Below the pieces are notes generated by a model that saw only the letters and a list, made by a program, of their open reading frames with translations, had not been told where the DNA came from and ran no database searches. From positions 309,691-373,690 of the forward strand of contig NZ_JROZ02000002.1 in NCBI RefSeq assembly GCF_000765665.2: 64,000 nt of DNA. Reading direction: 5' to 3'. Of the stretch, positions 17,687 to 26,173 are shown one piece after another (the stretch's first letter is position 1; every line of letters starts with the position of its first letter). This stretch comes from Helicobacter sp. MIT 05-5293. GTDB taxonomy: Bacteria; Campylobacterota; Campylobacteria; Campylobacterales; Helicobacteraceae. A program made the translations under genes and the position numbers.

Positions 17687-17957
17687 AAGATTATTTTAGC
17701 ATTTTGTAGGCAATGGTAAAGCAAAAATCGCATAATTCACCAATGATTTTTTAATATAGTCTATTTGTATTAACTTTATTAAGTATAATTATTTATATAA
17801 CTTTATACTTTAAGACTAAAGTTTATGTATTTTTAGCAATATTTTTATTTATTTGCTAATTTATTTGTTATTTTGTGTTAAAATTATTTTTGTTTGCTTA
17901 AAGAAGCAATCAAATATTTAAATTTATAGAGAACAAAATGTAAGGACAGCATCGAAA
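17687..17957 (+). promoter_or_regulatory. hrcA upstream region with inverted repeats, no CIRCE seen
   Basis: A very AT-rich stretch of 271 bases. TATAAT at 17784-17789 is a good -10 box. AAGTATAA (17781-17788) pairs with TTATACTT (17803-17810), and ACTTTA (17807-17812) pairs with TAAAGT (17817-17822). The two share bases and exclude one another. TTGCTT (17894-17899) pairs with AAGCAA (17904-17909) close to the hrcA start. I found neither the CIRCE operator (TTAGCACTC-N9-GAGTGCTAA) nor an HspR-type HAIR box. Confidence 0.4.
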
Positions 17958-18755
17958 ATGAGCAAAAAAGAATTACTTTTATCTCAAGTGATTGTAGAAT
18001 ATTTAAGGTATAAAGAGCCTATCGGTTCAGAATCTCTTAAACATTCGATGAATGCGAAATTTTCCTCTGCTACAATCCGAAATTATTTTAAGATTCTCGC
18101 ACAAGAAGGGCTTTTATCTCAACCCCACATCAGTAGCGGACGAGTCCCTACTATCAGTGCGTTGAAATCATATTGGTATCAGCATATTGATGCGAAGTCT
18201 TTGTATTCTGTCTCGTGTTTGGAAGATATTAAAAAGGCATGTTTTGAACATCATATTTTTTGCATTTTAAGTCTTGAGCAAAGTAATCGTTTTAAAGAAA
18301 TGATAAATGTAGAGAATAAATATCTTATTTTGATGTTTGATCAGATTGGTATCAGTTTGCCATTTTCAAGCCATTTGGAGCGTTTTTTAAACGAACTTAA
18401 GGGTTTGGATATTATTGATATGAGGAAAATTGCTCATCAAGTTTGTGCGTATTCTCTGCTCAAGTCTTTAGAATCTGTCCAGACAAAAAGCATACATCGT
18501 TTTTGTATGGGTGCGATAGCGGATATTTGTCAATCTTCGCAAGACGAAAGCATATTGTTTTCAATCGTTGATGGGCGTGTGTTTGATTCTTTGGAAAATG
18601 GTGTGTATTTTGAAGAAGTTTTGCCTAAAGGGTATTTGGCAGTGATGCAAGAAGTCAATTTTGCTAATCAACCGACACAAAAAGCAAGAATGTGTTGTGT
18701 CGGCGCGTTGGATAGAGACTTTACGCATTTTTATGAAAATTTTATCTTAAGATAA
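17958..18755 (+). CDS. hrcA: Heat-inducible transcription repressor HrcA
   Basis: DNA-binding repressor of chaperone genes whose activity depends on GroEL in other bacteria. The N-terminal winged helix is clear (EPIGSESLKH, SSATIRNYFKILAQEGLLSQPHISSGRVPT). The rest is divergent and the protein is 265 residues, shorter than the ~340 of Gram-positives but close to Helicobacter HrcA. AAGGA lies about 11 bases before the ATG. It is followed by grpE after 11 bases and then dnaK, the usual order in this group. Confidence 0.92.
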   Translation: MSKKELLLSQVIVEYLRYKEPIGSESLKHSMNAKFSSATIRNYFKILAQEGLLSQPHISSGRVPTISALKSYWYQHIDAKSLYSVSCLEDIKKACFEHHIFCILSLEQSNRFKEMINVENKYLILMFDQIGISLPFSSHLERFLNELKGLDIIDMRKIAHQVCAYSLLKSLESVQTKSIHRFCMGAIADICQSSQDESILFSIVDGRVFDSLENGVYFEEVLPKGYLAVMQEVNFANQPTQKARMCCVGALDRDFTHFYENFILR

Positions 18756-18766
18756 AGGAGTAAGTT

Positions 18767-19303
18767 ATGGAAGAACAAGATTTGCATTCTTGCCAAGAGC
18801 AGCAAGATTCTCTTTCTTGCGAAGATTATGTTGAAGAGAGTGTGCAGCAAGAATGCGAAAAAGAAGATTACGAAGCAAAGTATTTGGCATTAAAAGATCA
18901 ATATGTGCGAGCTTTTGCAGATTTTGAGAATGCAAAGAAACGTTTAGAGAGAGACAAGAGTCAAAGCTTAGAATACGCAAATGAGCGCATTATGAACGAT
19001 TTGCTTCCTGTGCTTGACACATTAGAAAAAGCCCTAGAGAGTGCGCAAAGTAATCCACAAGCAACGGCGATTGCGGAAGGTTTGCAGCTCACACTTGAAG
19101 GCTTTATTAAGGTATTAAACAAGCATGGTGTAGAAGTCATCGCCACAGAGGGCGAGTTTGACCCTAATTTGCACGAATGTTTGATGCAAGTGCCACATGA
19201 AGAAAAAAATAATGGAGAAATACTCCAAACCTTGCAAAAAGGGTTTGTGTATAAGCAAAGGGTGCTTCGCCCATCAATGGTGAGCGTGGTTAAAAATGCT
19301 TGA
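18767..19303 (+). CDS. grpE: Nucleotide exchange factor GrpE
   Basis: Co-chaperone that releases ADP from DnaK. An acidic N-terminus with Glu/Ser/Cys-rich low complexity precedes the coiled coil (YVRAFADFENAKKRLERDK). The C-terminal beta domain contains LNKHGVEVI, FDPNLHECLMQVP and KGFVYKQRVLRPSMVSV. AAAGGAG precedes the ATG. A short hairpin, GATTCT-ttatg-AGAATC at 19304-19320, lies in the gap to dnaK. Confidence 0.95.
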   Translation: MEEQDLHSCQEQQDSLSCEDYVEESVQQECEKEDYEAKYLALKDQYVRAFADFENAKKRLERDKSQSLEYANERIMNDLLPVLDTLEKALESAQSNPQATAIAEGLQLTLEGFIKVLNKHGVEVIATEGEFDPNLHECLMQVPHEEKNNGEILQTLQKGFVYKQRVLRPSMVSVVKNA

Positions 19304-19320
19304 GATTCTTTATGAGAATC
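19304..19320. repeat. Short hairpin between grpE and dnaK
   Basis: GATTCT (19304-19309) and AGAATC (19315-19320) form a 6-bp stem with a 5-base loop directly after the grpE stop codon. It is built from two inverted copies of the common AGATTCT/AGAATCT word. It may adjust the ratio of grpE to dnaK message. Confidence 0.45.
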
Positions 19321-19363
19321 CATAATCACTTAAATTTATATAATTTATTTTAAAGGAGACACA

Positions 19364-21241
19364 ATGGCAAAAGTAATCGGTATAGACTTAGGAACAACAA
19401 ACTCTGCAATGGCAGTGTATGAAGGTAATGAGGCAAAAATTATTGCAAATAAAGAGGGCAAAAATACAACCCCTTCAATCGTGGCTTTTACAGATAAGGG
19501 CGAGATTCTCGTAGGTGAGCCTGCAAAACGACAAGCAGTAACTAACCCTAAGAAAACGATTTATTCAATCAAACGCATTATGGGATTGATGTTTAATGAG
19601 GATAAGGCAAAAGAGGCTGAAAAAAGGCTTCCTTATAGCATCGTTGATCGTAATGGTGCGTGTGCGGTAGAGATTGCTGATAAGATTTATACACCTCAAG
19701 AAATTTCAGCAAAGATTCTGATGAAAATTAAAGAAGATGCACAAAGTTATCTTGGCGAGGAAGTAACAGAAGCGGTAATCACCGTTCCGGCGTATTTTAA
19801 TGATTCTCAACGCAAGGCGACAAAAGAGGCAGGGACGATTGCTGGGCTTAATGTATTAAGAATCATTAACGAACCTACTTCTGCGGCTTTAGCATATGGG
19901 CTTGATAAAAAAGAAGCAGAAAAGATTATGGTTTATGACTTAGGCGGGGGGACATTTGATGTTACCGTGCTAGAGACAGGCGATAATGTCGTAGAAGTGC
20001 TTGCCACAGGTGGAGATGCGTTCTTAGGTGGAGATGATTTTGATAATAGAATCATTGATTGGGCAGCAGAAGAGTTTAAAAGTGATGAGGGTATTGATCT
20101 TAAAAATGATGTGATGGCGTTGCAGAGATTAAAAGATGCAGCAGAAAATGCAAAAAAAGAATTGAGTAGCGCACAAGAAACAGAAATCAATCTCCCCTTT
20201 ATCACTGCTGATGCAAGCGGTCCTAAGCACTTAGTGAAAAAAATCACTCGTGCGAAGTTTGAAAGCTTGATTGATGATTTGATTGAAGCGACTATCAAAA
20301 AGATTGATTTTGTGATTAAAGATGCTGGGCTTACGCAAAGTGATATTTCCGAAGTTGTTATGGTGGGTGGTTCTACACGGATTCCAAAAGTGCAAGAGCG
20401 CGTAAAAGCCTTTATTGGAAAAGATTTAAATAAATCTGTGAATCCTGATGAGGTTGTTGCTGTGGGTGCGGCGATTCAAGGGGGCGTGTTAAAAGGCGAT
20501 GTAAAAGATGTCTTGTTACTTGATGTAACACCTTTGAGTTTAGGTATCGAAACAGCTGGTGGAATCTCCACAAAAGTTGTTGAGAGAGGCGTTACAATCC
20601 CTACAAAGAAAACACAAGTTTTCTCGACTTATGAAGATAATCAACCCGCAGTAAGCATTAATGTCTTGCAAGGTGAGAGAGAGCTTGCAAAAGATAATAA
20701 ATCTCTAGGACGATTTGATTTGAGCGGTATCCCTGCAGCACCTCGAGGTGTGCCACAAATCGAGGTTACCTTTGATATTGATGCAAATGGAATCCTCACG
20801 GTTTCAGCAAAAGACAAAGCCACAGGTAAATCTCAAGAGATTAAAATCAGCGGTTCGAGTGGGCTTTCAGATTCTGAAATTGAGAAAATGGTCAAAGAAG
20901 CAGAGCTTCATAAAGAAGAAGACGCGAAGAAAAAAGAAGTCATTGAGCTTCGCAACAAAGCAGATTCATTGGTTTATCAAACTAAAAAGAGCCTTGAAGA
21001 GTTTAAAGATAAACTTGATGCAAGTGAGGCTGAAAAGATTCAAAACGCGCTTAATGCACTTGAGGAATCGCTCAAAAATGAAAATGTCTCTAAGGAAGAG
21101 CTCGAAGCAAAAATCAAGGCTCTTACTGATGCGAGTCATAAGCTTGCTGAAGCAATGTATGCTAAAGAACAAGGTAATGCTCAAGCAGGTGGAGACACAA
21201 AGAAAAAAGATGATGATGTGATTGACGCAGAAGTCGAATAA
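19364..21241 (+). CDS. dnaK: Chaperone DnaK (Hsp70)
   Basis: ATP-driven protein-folding chaperone. The 625-residue product begins [14 protein letters not shown], has the second Hsp70 signature [14 protein letters not shown] and the third [14 protein letters not shown], then the substrate-binding domain and lid. It ends in an acidic [13 protein letters not shown] tail typical of bacterial DnaK. AAAGGAG precedes the ATG by a normal distance. It is the last gene of hrcA-grpE-dnaK. Confidence 0.98.
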   Translation: MAKVIGIDLGTTNSAMAVYEGNEAKIIANKEGKNTTPSIVAFTDKGEILVGEPAKRQAVTNPKKTIYSIKRIMGLMFNEDKAKEAEKRLPYSIVDRNGACAVEIADKIYTPQEISAKILMKIKEDAQSYLGEEVTEAVITVPAYFNDSQRKATKEAGTIAGLNVLRIINEPTSAALAYGLDKKEAEKIMVYDLGGGTFDVTVLETGDNVVEVLATGGDAFLGGDDFDNRIIDWAAEEFKSDEGIDLKNDVMALQRLKDAAENAKKELSSAQETEINLPFITADASGPKHLVKKITRAKFESLIDDLIEATIKKIDFVIKDAGLTQSDISEVVMVGGSTRIPKVQERVKAFIGKDLNKSVNPDEVVAVGAAIQGGVLKGDVKDVLLLDVTPLSLGIETAGGISTKVVERGVTIPTKKTQVFSTYEDNQPAVSINVLQGERELAKDNKSLGRFDLSGIPAAPRGVPQIEVTFDIDANGILTVSAKDKATGKSQEIKISGSSGLSDSEIEKMVKEAELHKEEDAKKKEVIELRNKADSLVYQTKKSLEEFKDKLDASEAEKIQNALNALEESLKNENVSKEELEAKIKALTDASHKLAEAMYAKEQGNAQAGGDTKKKDDDVIDAEVE

Positions 21242-21248
21242 AATAAAC

Positions 21249-21310
21249 TTGACATATTTCTATAGAATCTCCTACAATAAAGCAAACCAAGATTTTATTT
21301 GTAGGAGATT
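21249..21310 (+). promoter_or_regulatory. Strong promoter overlapping a 12-bp inverted repeat that covers the ansB Shine-Dalgarno
   Basis: TTGACA (21249-21254) and TACAAT (21273-21278) are 18 bases apart, a rare near-consensus sigma-70 pair here. AATCTCCTACAA (21266-21277) is exactly complementary to TTGTAGGAGATT (21299-21310), with 21 bases between. The right arm contains the AGGAG ribosome binding site of the asparaginase gene; the left arm overlaps the -10 box. Transcripts reading through from dnaK would fold and hide the AGGAG. Those starting from this promoter (near 21285) would lack the left arm. It could equally be a protein-binding operator. Confidence 0.65.
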
Positions 21311-21315
21311 AGAAT

Positions 21316-22443
21316 ATGAAACATTTTATCCAAGCTTTTATGGTTGTTTGCGCATTGATAGGGCTGATGTCGGGCTGCTCTAGTGATGAAAAAAAGAGTG
21401 AAAAAAGGGAAGTCGTGCAAACAAAAAATTCAAAAACACAAAACAAATCCCAAGATAAACCAAATATTGTTATTCTTGCTACCGGCGGGACAATCGCAGG
21501 TTCGATAGATTCTGCTATTAAAACGACTGGATACGAGGCTGGCGTGGTAGGCGTTGATGTATTGATTAATGCAGTGCCACAGATTCACAATCTTGCAAAC
21601 ATTCAAGGAGAGCAAATCGCTAATATTGATAGTGCGGATATGACAAATGAGATATGGCTCACCCTTGCCAAACGCATCAATGACTTACTTGCAGATTCTG
21701 CAGTCGATGGTATTGTGATTACGCACGGCACAGACACAATGGAAGAGAGCGCATTCTTTTTGCATTTAGTCGTGAAAAGTGATAAGCCTGTCGTGTTGGT
21801 TGGAGCGATGCGCCCAAGCACAGCAATCAGTGCCGATGGTCCAAAGAATCTCTATAATGCCGTTGCGCTTGCTGCAAATGCAGATTCTCAAGGGAAAGGT
21901 GTAATGGTAGCGATGAATGACAGAATCCAAAGCGCACGATATGTGAGCAAGACACATACGCTCAATGTCGATGCGTTTGCTTCGCCTAATAGCGGGGATA
22001 TGGGTTATATTGTCGATGGCAAAGTCTTTTTTCACTATGCGCTCAATAAACCCCACACGACACAAAGCACATTTGATGTGAGCGCATTAGAATCTTTACC
22101 ACGCGTGGATATTCTCTACTCTTATGCTAATGACGGCTCATCTGTCGCCGCTCAAGCACTTGTCCAAGCAGGAACAAAGGGCATAGTGGTCGCAGGAAGT
22201 GGTGCGGGGAGCATTCATAAATACCAAAAGGACGCACTCAAAAAACTTATGAAAAACGGCTTGGTTGTCGTGCAAAGTTCGCGTATAAATAATGGCATTG
22301 TTTTAGCTAATGACGCAGATTCTGAATTTGGTTTTATCGGTAGTAGGGATTTAAATCCACAAAAGGCGCGTGTGCTGCTAATGCTCGCCCTTACACAGAC
22401 AAATGATCCTCGAGAGATTAATGAAATTTTTGCGCGTTATTAG
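21316..22443 (+). CDS. ansB: Type II L-asparaginase with a lipoprotein signal
   Basis: Hydrolyses asparagine (and often glutamine) to the acid plus ammonia outside the cytoplasm. The two active-site blocks are ILATGGTIAG (nucleophile Thr) near 52-61 and ITHGTDTMEE near 137, followed by VGAMRP. The N-terminus is a signal peptide ending in GLMSGCSS, a plausible lipobox with Cys21, and then ~25 charged residues (Lys/Ser/Asn) act as a tether. Most bacterial type II enzymes are soluble periplasmic proteins, so a lipid anchor would be unusual. The start follows AGGAG within an inverted repeat. Confidence 0.92.
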   Translation: MKHFIQAFMVVCALIGLMSGCSSDEKKSEKREVVQTKNSKTQNKSQDKPNIVILATGGTIAGSIDSAIKTTGYEAGVVGVDVLINAVPQIHNLANIQGEQIANIDSADMTNEIWLTLAKRINDLLADSAVDGIVITHGTDTMEESAFFLHLVVKSDKPVVLVGAMRPSTAISADGPKNLYNAVALAANADSQGKGVMVAMNDRIQSARYVSKTHTLNVDAFASPNSGDMGYIVDGKVFFHYALNKPHTTQSTFDVSALESLPRVDILYSYANDGSSVAAQALVQAGTKGIVVAGSGAGSIHKYQKDALKKLMKNGLVVVQSSRINNGIVLANDADSEFGFIGSRDLNPQKARVLLMLALTQTNDPREINEIFARY

Positions 22444-22444
22444 T

Positions 22445-22476
22445 AAGACTGATACGCACGCGTGCGCTTAGTTTTT
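22445..22476 (+). terminator. Possible terminator after the asparaginase gene
   Basis: CGCA (22455-22458) pairs with TGCG (22463-22466) around a CGCG loop, with flanking AAG/CTT pairing, followed by GTTTTT. The stem is short and interrupted, so this is tentative. Confidence 0.35.
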
Positions 22477-22546
22477 AATATTTAAGAATCTAAGTAAAAT
22501 CACAGATTACAAAGCTTAGAAGTAGGCAGCATCAAGAAATAATGCT

Positions 22547-22552
22547 TATAAT
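22547..22552 (+). promoter_or_regulatory. -10 box of structured RNA module, copy 1
   Basis: TATAAT preceded by TGCT. Transcription would begin near 22559, about 15 bases before the first hairpin, which is similar to the spacing in copy 2. Confidence 0.55.
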
Positions 22553-22573
22553 GTGTTTGTGAATCTTCTAGCC

Positions 22574-22629
22574 CCTTAGTGAAGTTAGCAGCTTCACTAA
22601 GGAATTGTTTCGCCGAAAGGAGGAACAAT
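22574..22629 (+). ncRNA. Structured RNA module, copy 1 (two hairpins masking a Shine-Dalgarno)
   Basis: Hairpin 1 is a perfect 11-bp stem, CCTTAGTGAAG (22574-22584) with CTTCACTAAGG (22592-22602), loop TTAGCAG. Hairpin 2 starts one base later: ATTG (22604-22607) pairs with CAAT (22626-22629), and TTTC (22608-22611) pairs with GGAG (22619-22622) through two G-U pairs. The loop is GCCGAAA and a 3-base GAA bulge follows. The GGAG is part of the perfect Shine-Dalgarno AAAGGAGG. Copy 2 at 26114 has the same layout, the same second loop and the same bulge. A tiny ORF begins at 22628. Confidence 0.7.
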
Positions 22630-22663
22630 GCAAAAGATTTATAAAATTTCAAAATACAGATAA
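22628..22663 (+). CDS. Tiny ORF (11 codons) behind the masked Shine-Dalgarno, copy 1
   Basis: MQKIYKISKYR, preceded by AAAGGAGG with 4 bases to the ATG. The peptide is basic and not clearly membrane-seeking, so it could be a decayed copy or a leader peptide. On the opposite strand TATAAA at 22638-22643 is a possible -10 box firing toward the ribosome binding site. No similarity to a known peptide is claimed. Confidence 0.4.
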   Translation: MQKIYKISKYR

Positions 22664-22727
22664 CAAATCCACCAAATAATCAGCCCAAAAGAAATCTTTT
22701 AAAAGAGTATCGTTATTAAGTCTGTGT

Positions 22728-22733
22728 TACAAT
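22728..22733 (+). promoter_or_regulatory. -10 box for prfB
   Basis: TACAAT preceded by TGTGT, about 32 bases upstream of the prfB ATG. The -35 region is not conserved. Confidence 0.45.
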
Positions 22734-22764
22734 TTTAGCTTTATTCTTCAAGCAAAGGCATAAT

Positions 22765-23859
22765 ATGGATTCTTATGAATATGGCGAGTTACTCAAGACT
22801 TTGCAAAATAAATGTGAAAATGTCGCAAAAATCCTTAATCCTCAAATCCTCCAAGCACGATTAGAAGAAATTCAAACATTAGAAAAAGATGAAAATTTTT
22901 GGAATGATGCTAAAAGGGCGGCAGAAATTGCAAAAGAAAAACGCAAATGTGAGAGAGTTTTAAATACCTTTTCGTCAATGAAACAAGAGCTTGATGACGC
23001 TTTGGAACTTTATGAGATTGCCTTGAATGAAGAGGATTCGAGCACTTTAGAATTACTTTTTGAATCTGCCCCCGACTTGCAAGAGCATATCCAAAAGGTT
23101 GAGATTGAAGTGATGCTTAGCGGTGAGCATGATGGCTCAAATGCGATTATTACGATTCAGCCCGGTGCAGGTGGGACAGAATCTCAAGATTGGGCGAGTA
23201 TGCTTTATCGAATGTATTTGCGTTGGAGTGAGCGGCGCGGGTATAAGGTTGAGATTCTGGATTATCAAGACGGCGAAGAGGCTGGTATCAAAGGCGCAGC
23301 ATTTATTGTGAAGGGAGAAAATGCCTATGGTTACGCAAAAAGTGAAAATGGCGTGCATCGATTAGTCAGAATCTCACCCTTTGATGCAAATGCCAAGCGT
23401 CATACAAGTTTTGCAAGTGTGCAGGTAAGCCCTGAACTTGATGATAATATCGAGATTGAAATTGATGATAAGGATATTCGTATTGATACTTATCGTGCGA
23501 GTGGTGCAGGTGGGCAGCATGTCAATAAGACAGAATCTGCAATCCGCATTACACACTTTCCTACCGGTATCGTTGTGTCTTGTCAAAATGACCGAAGTCA
23601 GCACAAAAATAAAGCCACAGCAATAAAGATGCTCCAATCCAAACTCTATGAAATCGAGCATCAAAAGTTGCAAGAGGGTAGCACACAAGAAAAAAGTGAA
23701 ATGGGTTGGGGGCATCAGATTCGCTCTTATGTCTTAGCCCCTTACCAGCAAGTCAAGGATTTGCGTAGTGGCTATGCGACAAGTGATACAGAGGGTGTGC
23801 TTGATGGCGATATTGATCATATTATAGAATCTGTGCTTGTGCAAAGCAGTGCATCGTAA
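22765..23859 (+). CDS. prfB: Peptide chain release factor 2
   Basis: Releases finished proteins at UGA and UAA stop codons. The 364-residue protein has the catalytic GGQ in [14 protein letters not shown] near 245-250, and the release-factor segment [19 protein letters not shown], of which SPF is the RF2 recognition tripeptide. The frame is continuous, so the autoregulatory +1 frameshift of the E. coli gene is absent. Order prfB-cheZ-U32 peptidase matches HP0171-HP0169. Confidence 0.96.
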   Translation: MDSYEYGELLKTLQNKCENVAKILNPQILQARLEEIQTLEKDENFWNDAKRAAEIAKEKRKCERVLNTFSSMKQELDDALELYEIALNEEDSSTLELLFESAPDLQEHIQKVEIEVMLSGEHDGSNAIITIQPGAGGTESQDWASMLYRMYLRWSERRGYKVEILDYQDGEEAGIKGAAFIVKGENAYGYAKSENGVHRLVRISPFDANAKRHTSFASVQVSPELDDNIEIEIDDKDIRIDTYRASGAGGQHVNKTESAIRITHFPTGIVVSCQNDRSQHKNKATAIKMLQSKLYEIEHQKLQEGSTQEKSEMGWGHQIRSYVLAPYQQVKDLRSGYATSDTEGVLDGDIDHIIESVLVQSSAS

Positions 23860-23932
23860 CCTATTTTTACTTTTTTGATTTAAAAGTGATGCGATAGGCG
23901 TAAATATTAAGCTTATTTAATATTTAATTAAA

Positions 23933-23938
23933 TATAAT
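23933..23938 (+). promoter_or_regulatory. -10 box for cheZ
   Basis: TATAAT inside a run of A and T, with an expected start near 23945 and the cheZ ATG at 23971. GAGGAA lies just before the ATG. Confidence 0.5.
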
Positions 23939-23970
23939 AGAAGATTATTTTTTAGTATTGAGGAATTGCG

Positions 23971-24648
23971 ATGACCCAAGAAGAATTAGATTCTCTTATG
24001 GAGGGGGAACCTGATATTAGTGAGGTAGATGCTCCCGAAGAGGATAAGGAAGAGGAATTTCACAAGCAGACAATTGACCCCAATGATTTTCGTGTCGAAG
24101 CAGATCAGAAATGGCCTCCACCTCCACCTACCGAAGATCACAAAGTCGTTCATCAGCTTGATGAGGTTACGCGAGATACCGAGATTAAAGGCACACAGAT
24201 TTTCGATCAATTAGAGATTATGAGCAATGATGCCGCTAAAATCGAAAAACAAGCAAAAAATATCAAAAATTATCTCAAGTCTCAAGAAGAGCTTTTCACA
24301 AAGCTATGCACGACTTTTCCTCATATACAGAGTTTTCAAAAGGCTTTAGAATCTACTCAATCAATACAGGAAGATAATCAAAAAATCATTGATTCATCAA
24401 ATGAAATCAACGATGCCTCAATGCAGGCAATGGATTTGATGCAATATCAAGATATTCATCGTCAAAAGATTGAGCGTGTAATCAATGTGATGAGAGCTTT
24501 AGCGCAATATATGAATTCACTCTTTGAGGGCAAGATTGATGATAGTAAGCGTGTGGGTTCAGCGGTGTTTATCGCGGGTGATGATAAAGAAGATATTGTT
24601 AATGAAGAAGATATTGAAGCTTTGATTACTTCATTTGGTTCAAAATAA
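23971..24648 (+). CDS. cheZ: Chemotaxis phosphatase CheZ (Helicobacter type)
   Basis: A 225-residue protein matching the remote CheZ of H. pylori (HP0170) in position and layout. It has an acidic N-terminus, a WPPPPP linker near 49-54, long helices, and the catalytic signature MQYQDIHRQKIERVI, which supplies the D-x3-Q pair that dephosphorylates CheY-P. The C-terminal EEDIEALITSFGSK would be the CheY-binding peptide. It completes the chemotaxis set with the cheV-cheAY-cheW operon. Confidence 0.85.
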   Translation: MTQEELDSLMEGEPDISEVDAPEEDKEEEFHKQTIDPNDFRVEADQKWPPPPPTEDHKVVHQLDEVTRDTEIKGTQIFDQLEIMSNDAAKIEKQAKNIKNYLKSQEELFTKLCTTFPHIQSFQKALESTQSIQEDNQKIIDSSNEINDASMQAMDLMQYQDIHRQKIERVINVMRALAQYMNSLFEGKIDDSKRVGSAVFIAGDDKEDIVNEEDIEALITSFGSK

Positions 24649-24654
24649 CCCCTC

Positions 24655-25980
24655 ATGATGAATTCTCATAAAGTCCAGCTCCTTTCTCCTGCGGGGAATC
24701 TCAAAAAACTTAAAATCGCTCTTAATTTTGGTGCTGATGCTGTGTATGGAGGCGTCAGCCATTTTTCTTTGCGTTCGCGTGCAGGCAAAGACTTTAGCTT
24801 TGAAGATTTTGCGCAAGGCGTCCAATACGCACATAATTTGGGTAAAAAGGTATTTGTAACAATCAATGGTTTCCCTTTCAATTCCCAGCTTAAACTTTTA
24901 GAATCTCATATTGCCAAAATGGCTTCGCTTAATCCCGATGCTTTTATCGTAGCCGCGCCCGGTGTGGTGAGACTTGCTAAACGCATTGCGCCACAGATTC
25001 CCATTCACCTTTCTACTCAAGCAAATGTGCTTAATGTGCTTGATGCAGAGGTGTTTTTTGAAATGGGTGTGAAGCGTATCGTAGCCGCGCGTGAGATTAG
25101 TCTTAAAGATGCGTTGGCTATTAAAAAGCATTTGCCCGAGCTTGAAATTGAAATTTTTGTGCATGGGAGTATGTGTTTTGCCTTTTCGGGGCGATGTTTG
25201 ATTTCTGCACTTCAAAGCGGACGCGTCCCTAATCGTGGGAGTTGTGCGAATGATTGCCGATTTGACTATGAATACTATGTGCGAAATATGCAAAATGGTG
25301 AATTGGTGCGATTTGATGAGCATGAATTTTACGCAAAGAATCCCGATAATGGTGTGATGATGAGGCTGCAAGAGGAGGAGGGCATAGGGACGCATATTTT
25401 TAACTCTAAGGATTTGAATCTTAGCGGACATATTGCAGAGATTCTTGATAGTGGGGCGATTGATGCGCTAAAAATTGAGGGACGCACGAAATCAAGCTAT
25501 TATGCAGGGATTACTGCACGCACTTATCGCAAGGCGATTGATGATTATTATCAAGGCACGATAGATCAAACTTTTTATACCGATGAACTTAATACCTTGA
25601 AAAATCGTGGATTCACAGACGGATACATTATCCATCGTCCTTTTGAGAAGACAAACACACAAAATCACTTTAGTGCAATCAGCGAGGGGAGTTATCAAGT
25701 CAATGCAGAAGTCGATGAAAGCGGGGAATTTGCGTATTGTCGGCATACGATTCGCGTAGGAGAATCTAAAGAGATTGTCGCACCGCTTGATGCGCGTATC
25801 ACAACAGGCAAAAACGAGCTTGGTGAGATTTATGAATGTGAGGGAAAGTTGATGATGCGTTTTGATAAGATTAGGCTTTGCGATGGCAAGGAGCTAGATT
25901 CTATCCATAGCGGGAATGTCCATGCTTTCAAACTCCCGCTTAAGCTCCCCGCATGGAGCTTTTTACGCCAAAAGCTCTAA
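24655..25980 (+). CDS. U32-family peptidase / tRNA hydroxylation-type protein
   Basis: A 441-residue U32 protein. LLSPAGNLKKLKIALNFGADAVYGG starts the TIM barrel, and FVHGSMCFAFSGRCLIS together with GRVPNRGSCANDCRFDYEYY gives the conserved cysteine signature. A DALKIEGRTKSSYYAG block follows, then a C-terminal small beta domain. Related proteins are annotated as collagenase PrtC in H. pylori, but TrhP/RlhA relatives hydroxylate tRNA or rRNA, so peptidase activity should not be assumed. It begins 6 bases after cheZ without a clear ribosome binding site (second ATG at 24658). Confidence 0.82.
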   Translation: MMNSHKVQLLSPAGNLKKLKIALNFGADAVYGGVSHFSLRSRAGKDFSFEDFAQGVQYAHNLGKKVFVTINGFPFNSQLKLLESHIAKMASLNPDAFIVAAPGVVRLAKRIAPQIPIHLSTQANVLNVLDAEVFFEMGVKRIVAAREISLKDALAIKKHLPELEIEIFVHGSMCFAFSGRCLISALQSGRVPNRGSCANDCRFDYEYYVRNMQNGELVRFDEHEFYAKNPDNGVMMRLQEEEGIGTHIFNSKDLNLSGHIAEILDSGAIDALKIEGRTKSSYYAGITARTYRKAIDDYYQGTIDQTFYTDELNTLKNRGFTDGYIIHRPFEKTNTQNHFSAISEGSYQVNAEVDESGEFAYCRHTIRVGESKEIVAPLDARITTGKNELGEIYECEGKLMMRFDKIRLCDGKELDSIHSGNVHAFKLPLKLPAWSFLRQKL

Positions 25981-26019
25981 TGTTCTTATTGACAGAATCA
26001 AATAAAATCTATCGCCTTT

Positions 26020-26039
26020 AGAATATTCCCAAATATTCT
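26020..26039 (+). terminator. Small AT-rich hairpin after the U32 gene
   Basis: AGAATATT (26020-26027) and AATATTCT (26032-26039) form an 8-bp stem with a CCCA loop. There is no U tract, so terminator function is uncertain. Confidence 0.3.
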
Positions 26040-26088
26040 TCAAGATTTAAACATCATAACCAAATAAAGCAGATTTGATAAAGCAGTA

Positions 26089-26094
26089 TATAAT
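26089..26094 (+). promoter_or_regulatory. -10 box of structured RNA module, copy 2
   Basis: TATAAT, giving an expected start near 26101, 13 bases before hairpin 1. The first bases GTGGAG (26101-26106) could also pair with CTCCAC (26133-26138) and compete with hairpin 1. Confidence 0.55.
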
Positions 26095-26113
26095 TGCATC
26101 GTGGAGTGAGTAA

Positions 26114-26172
26114 CCCTTTATGGAGCTACCAACTCCACAAAGGGAATTGCTCCGCCGAAAGGAGGAACAATT
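26114..26172 (+). ncRNA. Structured RNA module, copy 2 (two hairpins masking a Shine-Dalgarno)
   Basis: Hairpin 1: CCCTTT (26114-26119) pairs with AAAGGG (26139-26144) and TGGAG (26121-26125) with CTCCA (26133-26137), with one mismatch and loop CTACCAA. Hairpin 2 follows at once: AATTG (26145-26149) pairs with CAATT (26168-26172), and CTCC (26150-26153) with GGAG (26161-26164), with loop GCCGAAA and bulge GAA. Compared with copy 1, CTCC replaces TTTC and GGAG/CTCC replaces GAAG/CTTC, so pairing is kept while sequence changes. AAAGGAGG is sequestered in hairpin 2. Confidence 0.72.
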
Positions 26173-26173
26173 A

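Noticed and set aside
17700..17957. CIRCE operator before hrcA
   Set aside because: No TTAGCACTC/GAGTGCTAA pair was found by eye; only other inverted repeats are present.
22574..22629. Reading hairpin module copy 1 as a simple terminator for the asparaginase gene
   Set aside because: No U run follows, a -10 box precedes it, and its loops and Shine-Dalgarno are shared with copy 2 in another context.
23374..23715. 113-codon minus-strand frame opposite prfB
   Set aside because: Shadow of conserved release factor sequence, with no start signals.
22765..23859. Programmed +1 frameshift in prfB
   Set aside because: The release factor 2 frame is continuous over 364 codons with no internal UGA near codon 26.
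24898..25431. 177-codon frame on the minus strand opposite the U32 gene
   Set aside because: It lies wholly inside a clear U32 protein on the other strand, has no ribosome binding site and a His/Ile/Thr-rich composition typical of a shadow frame.
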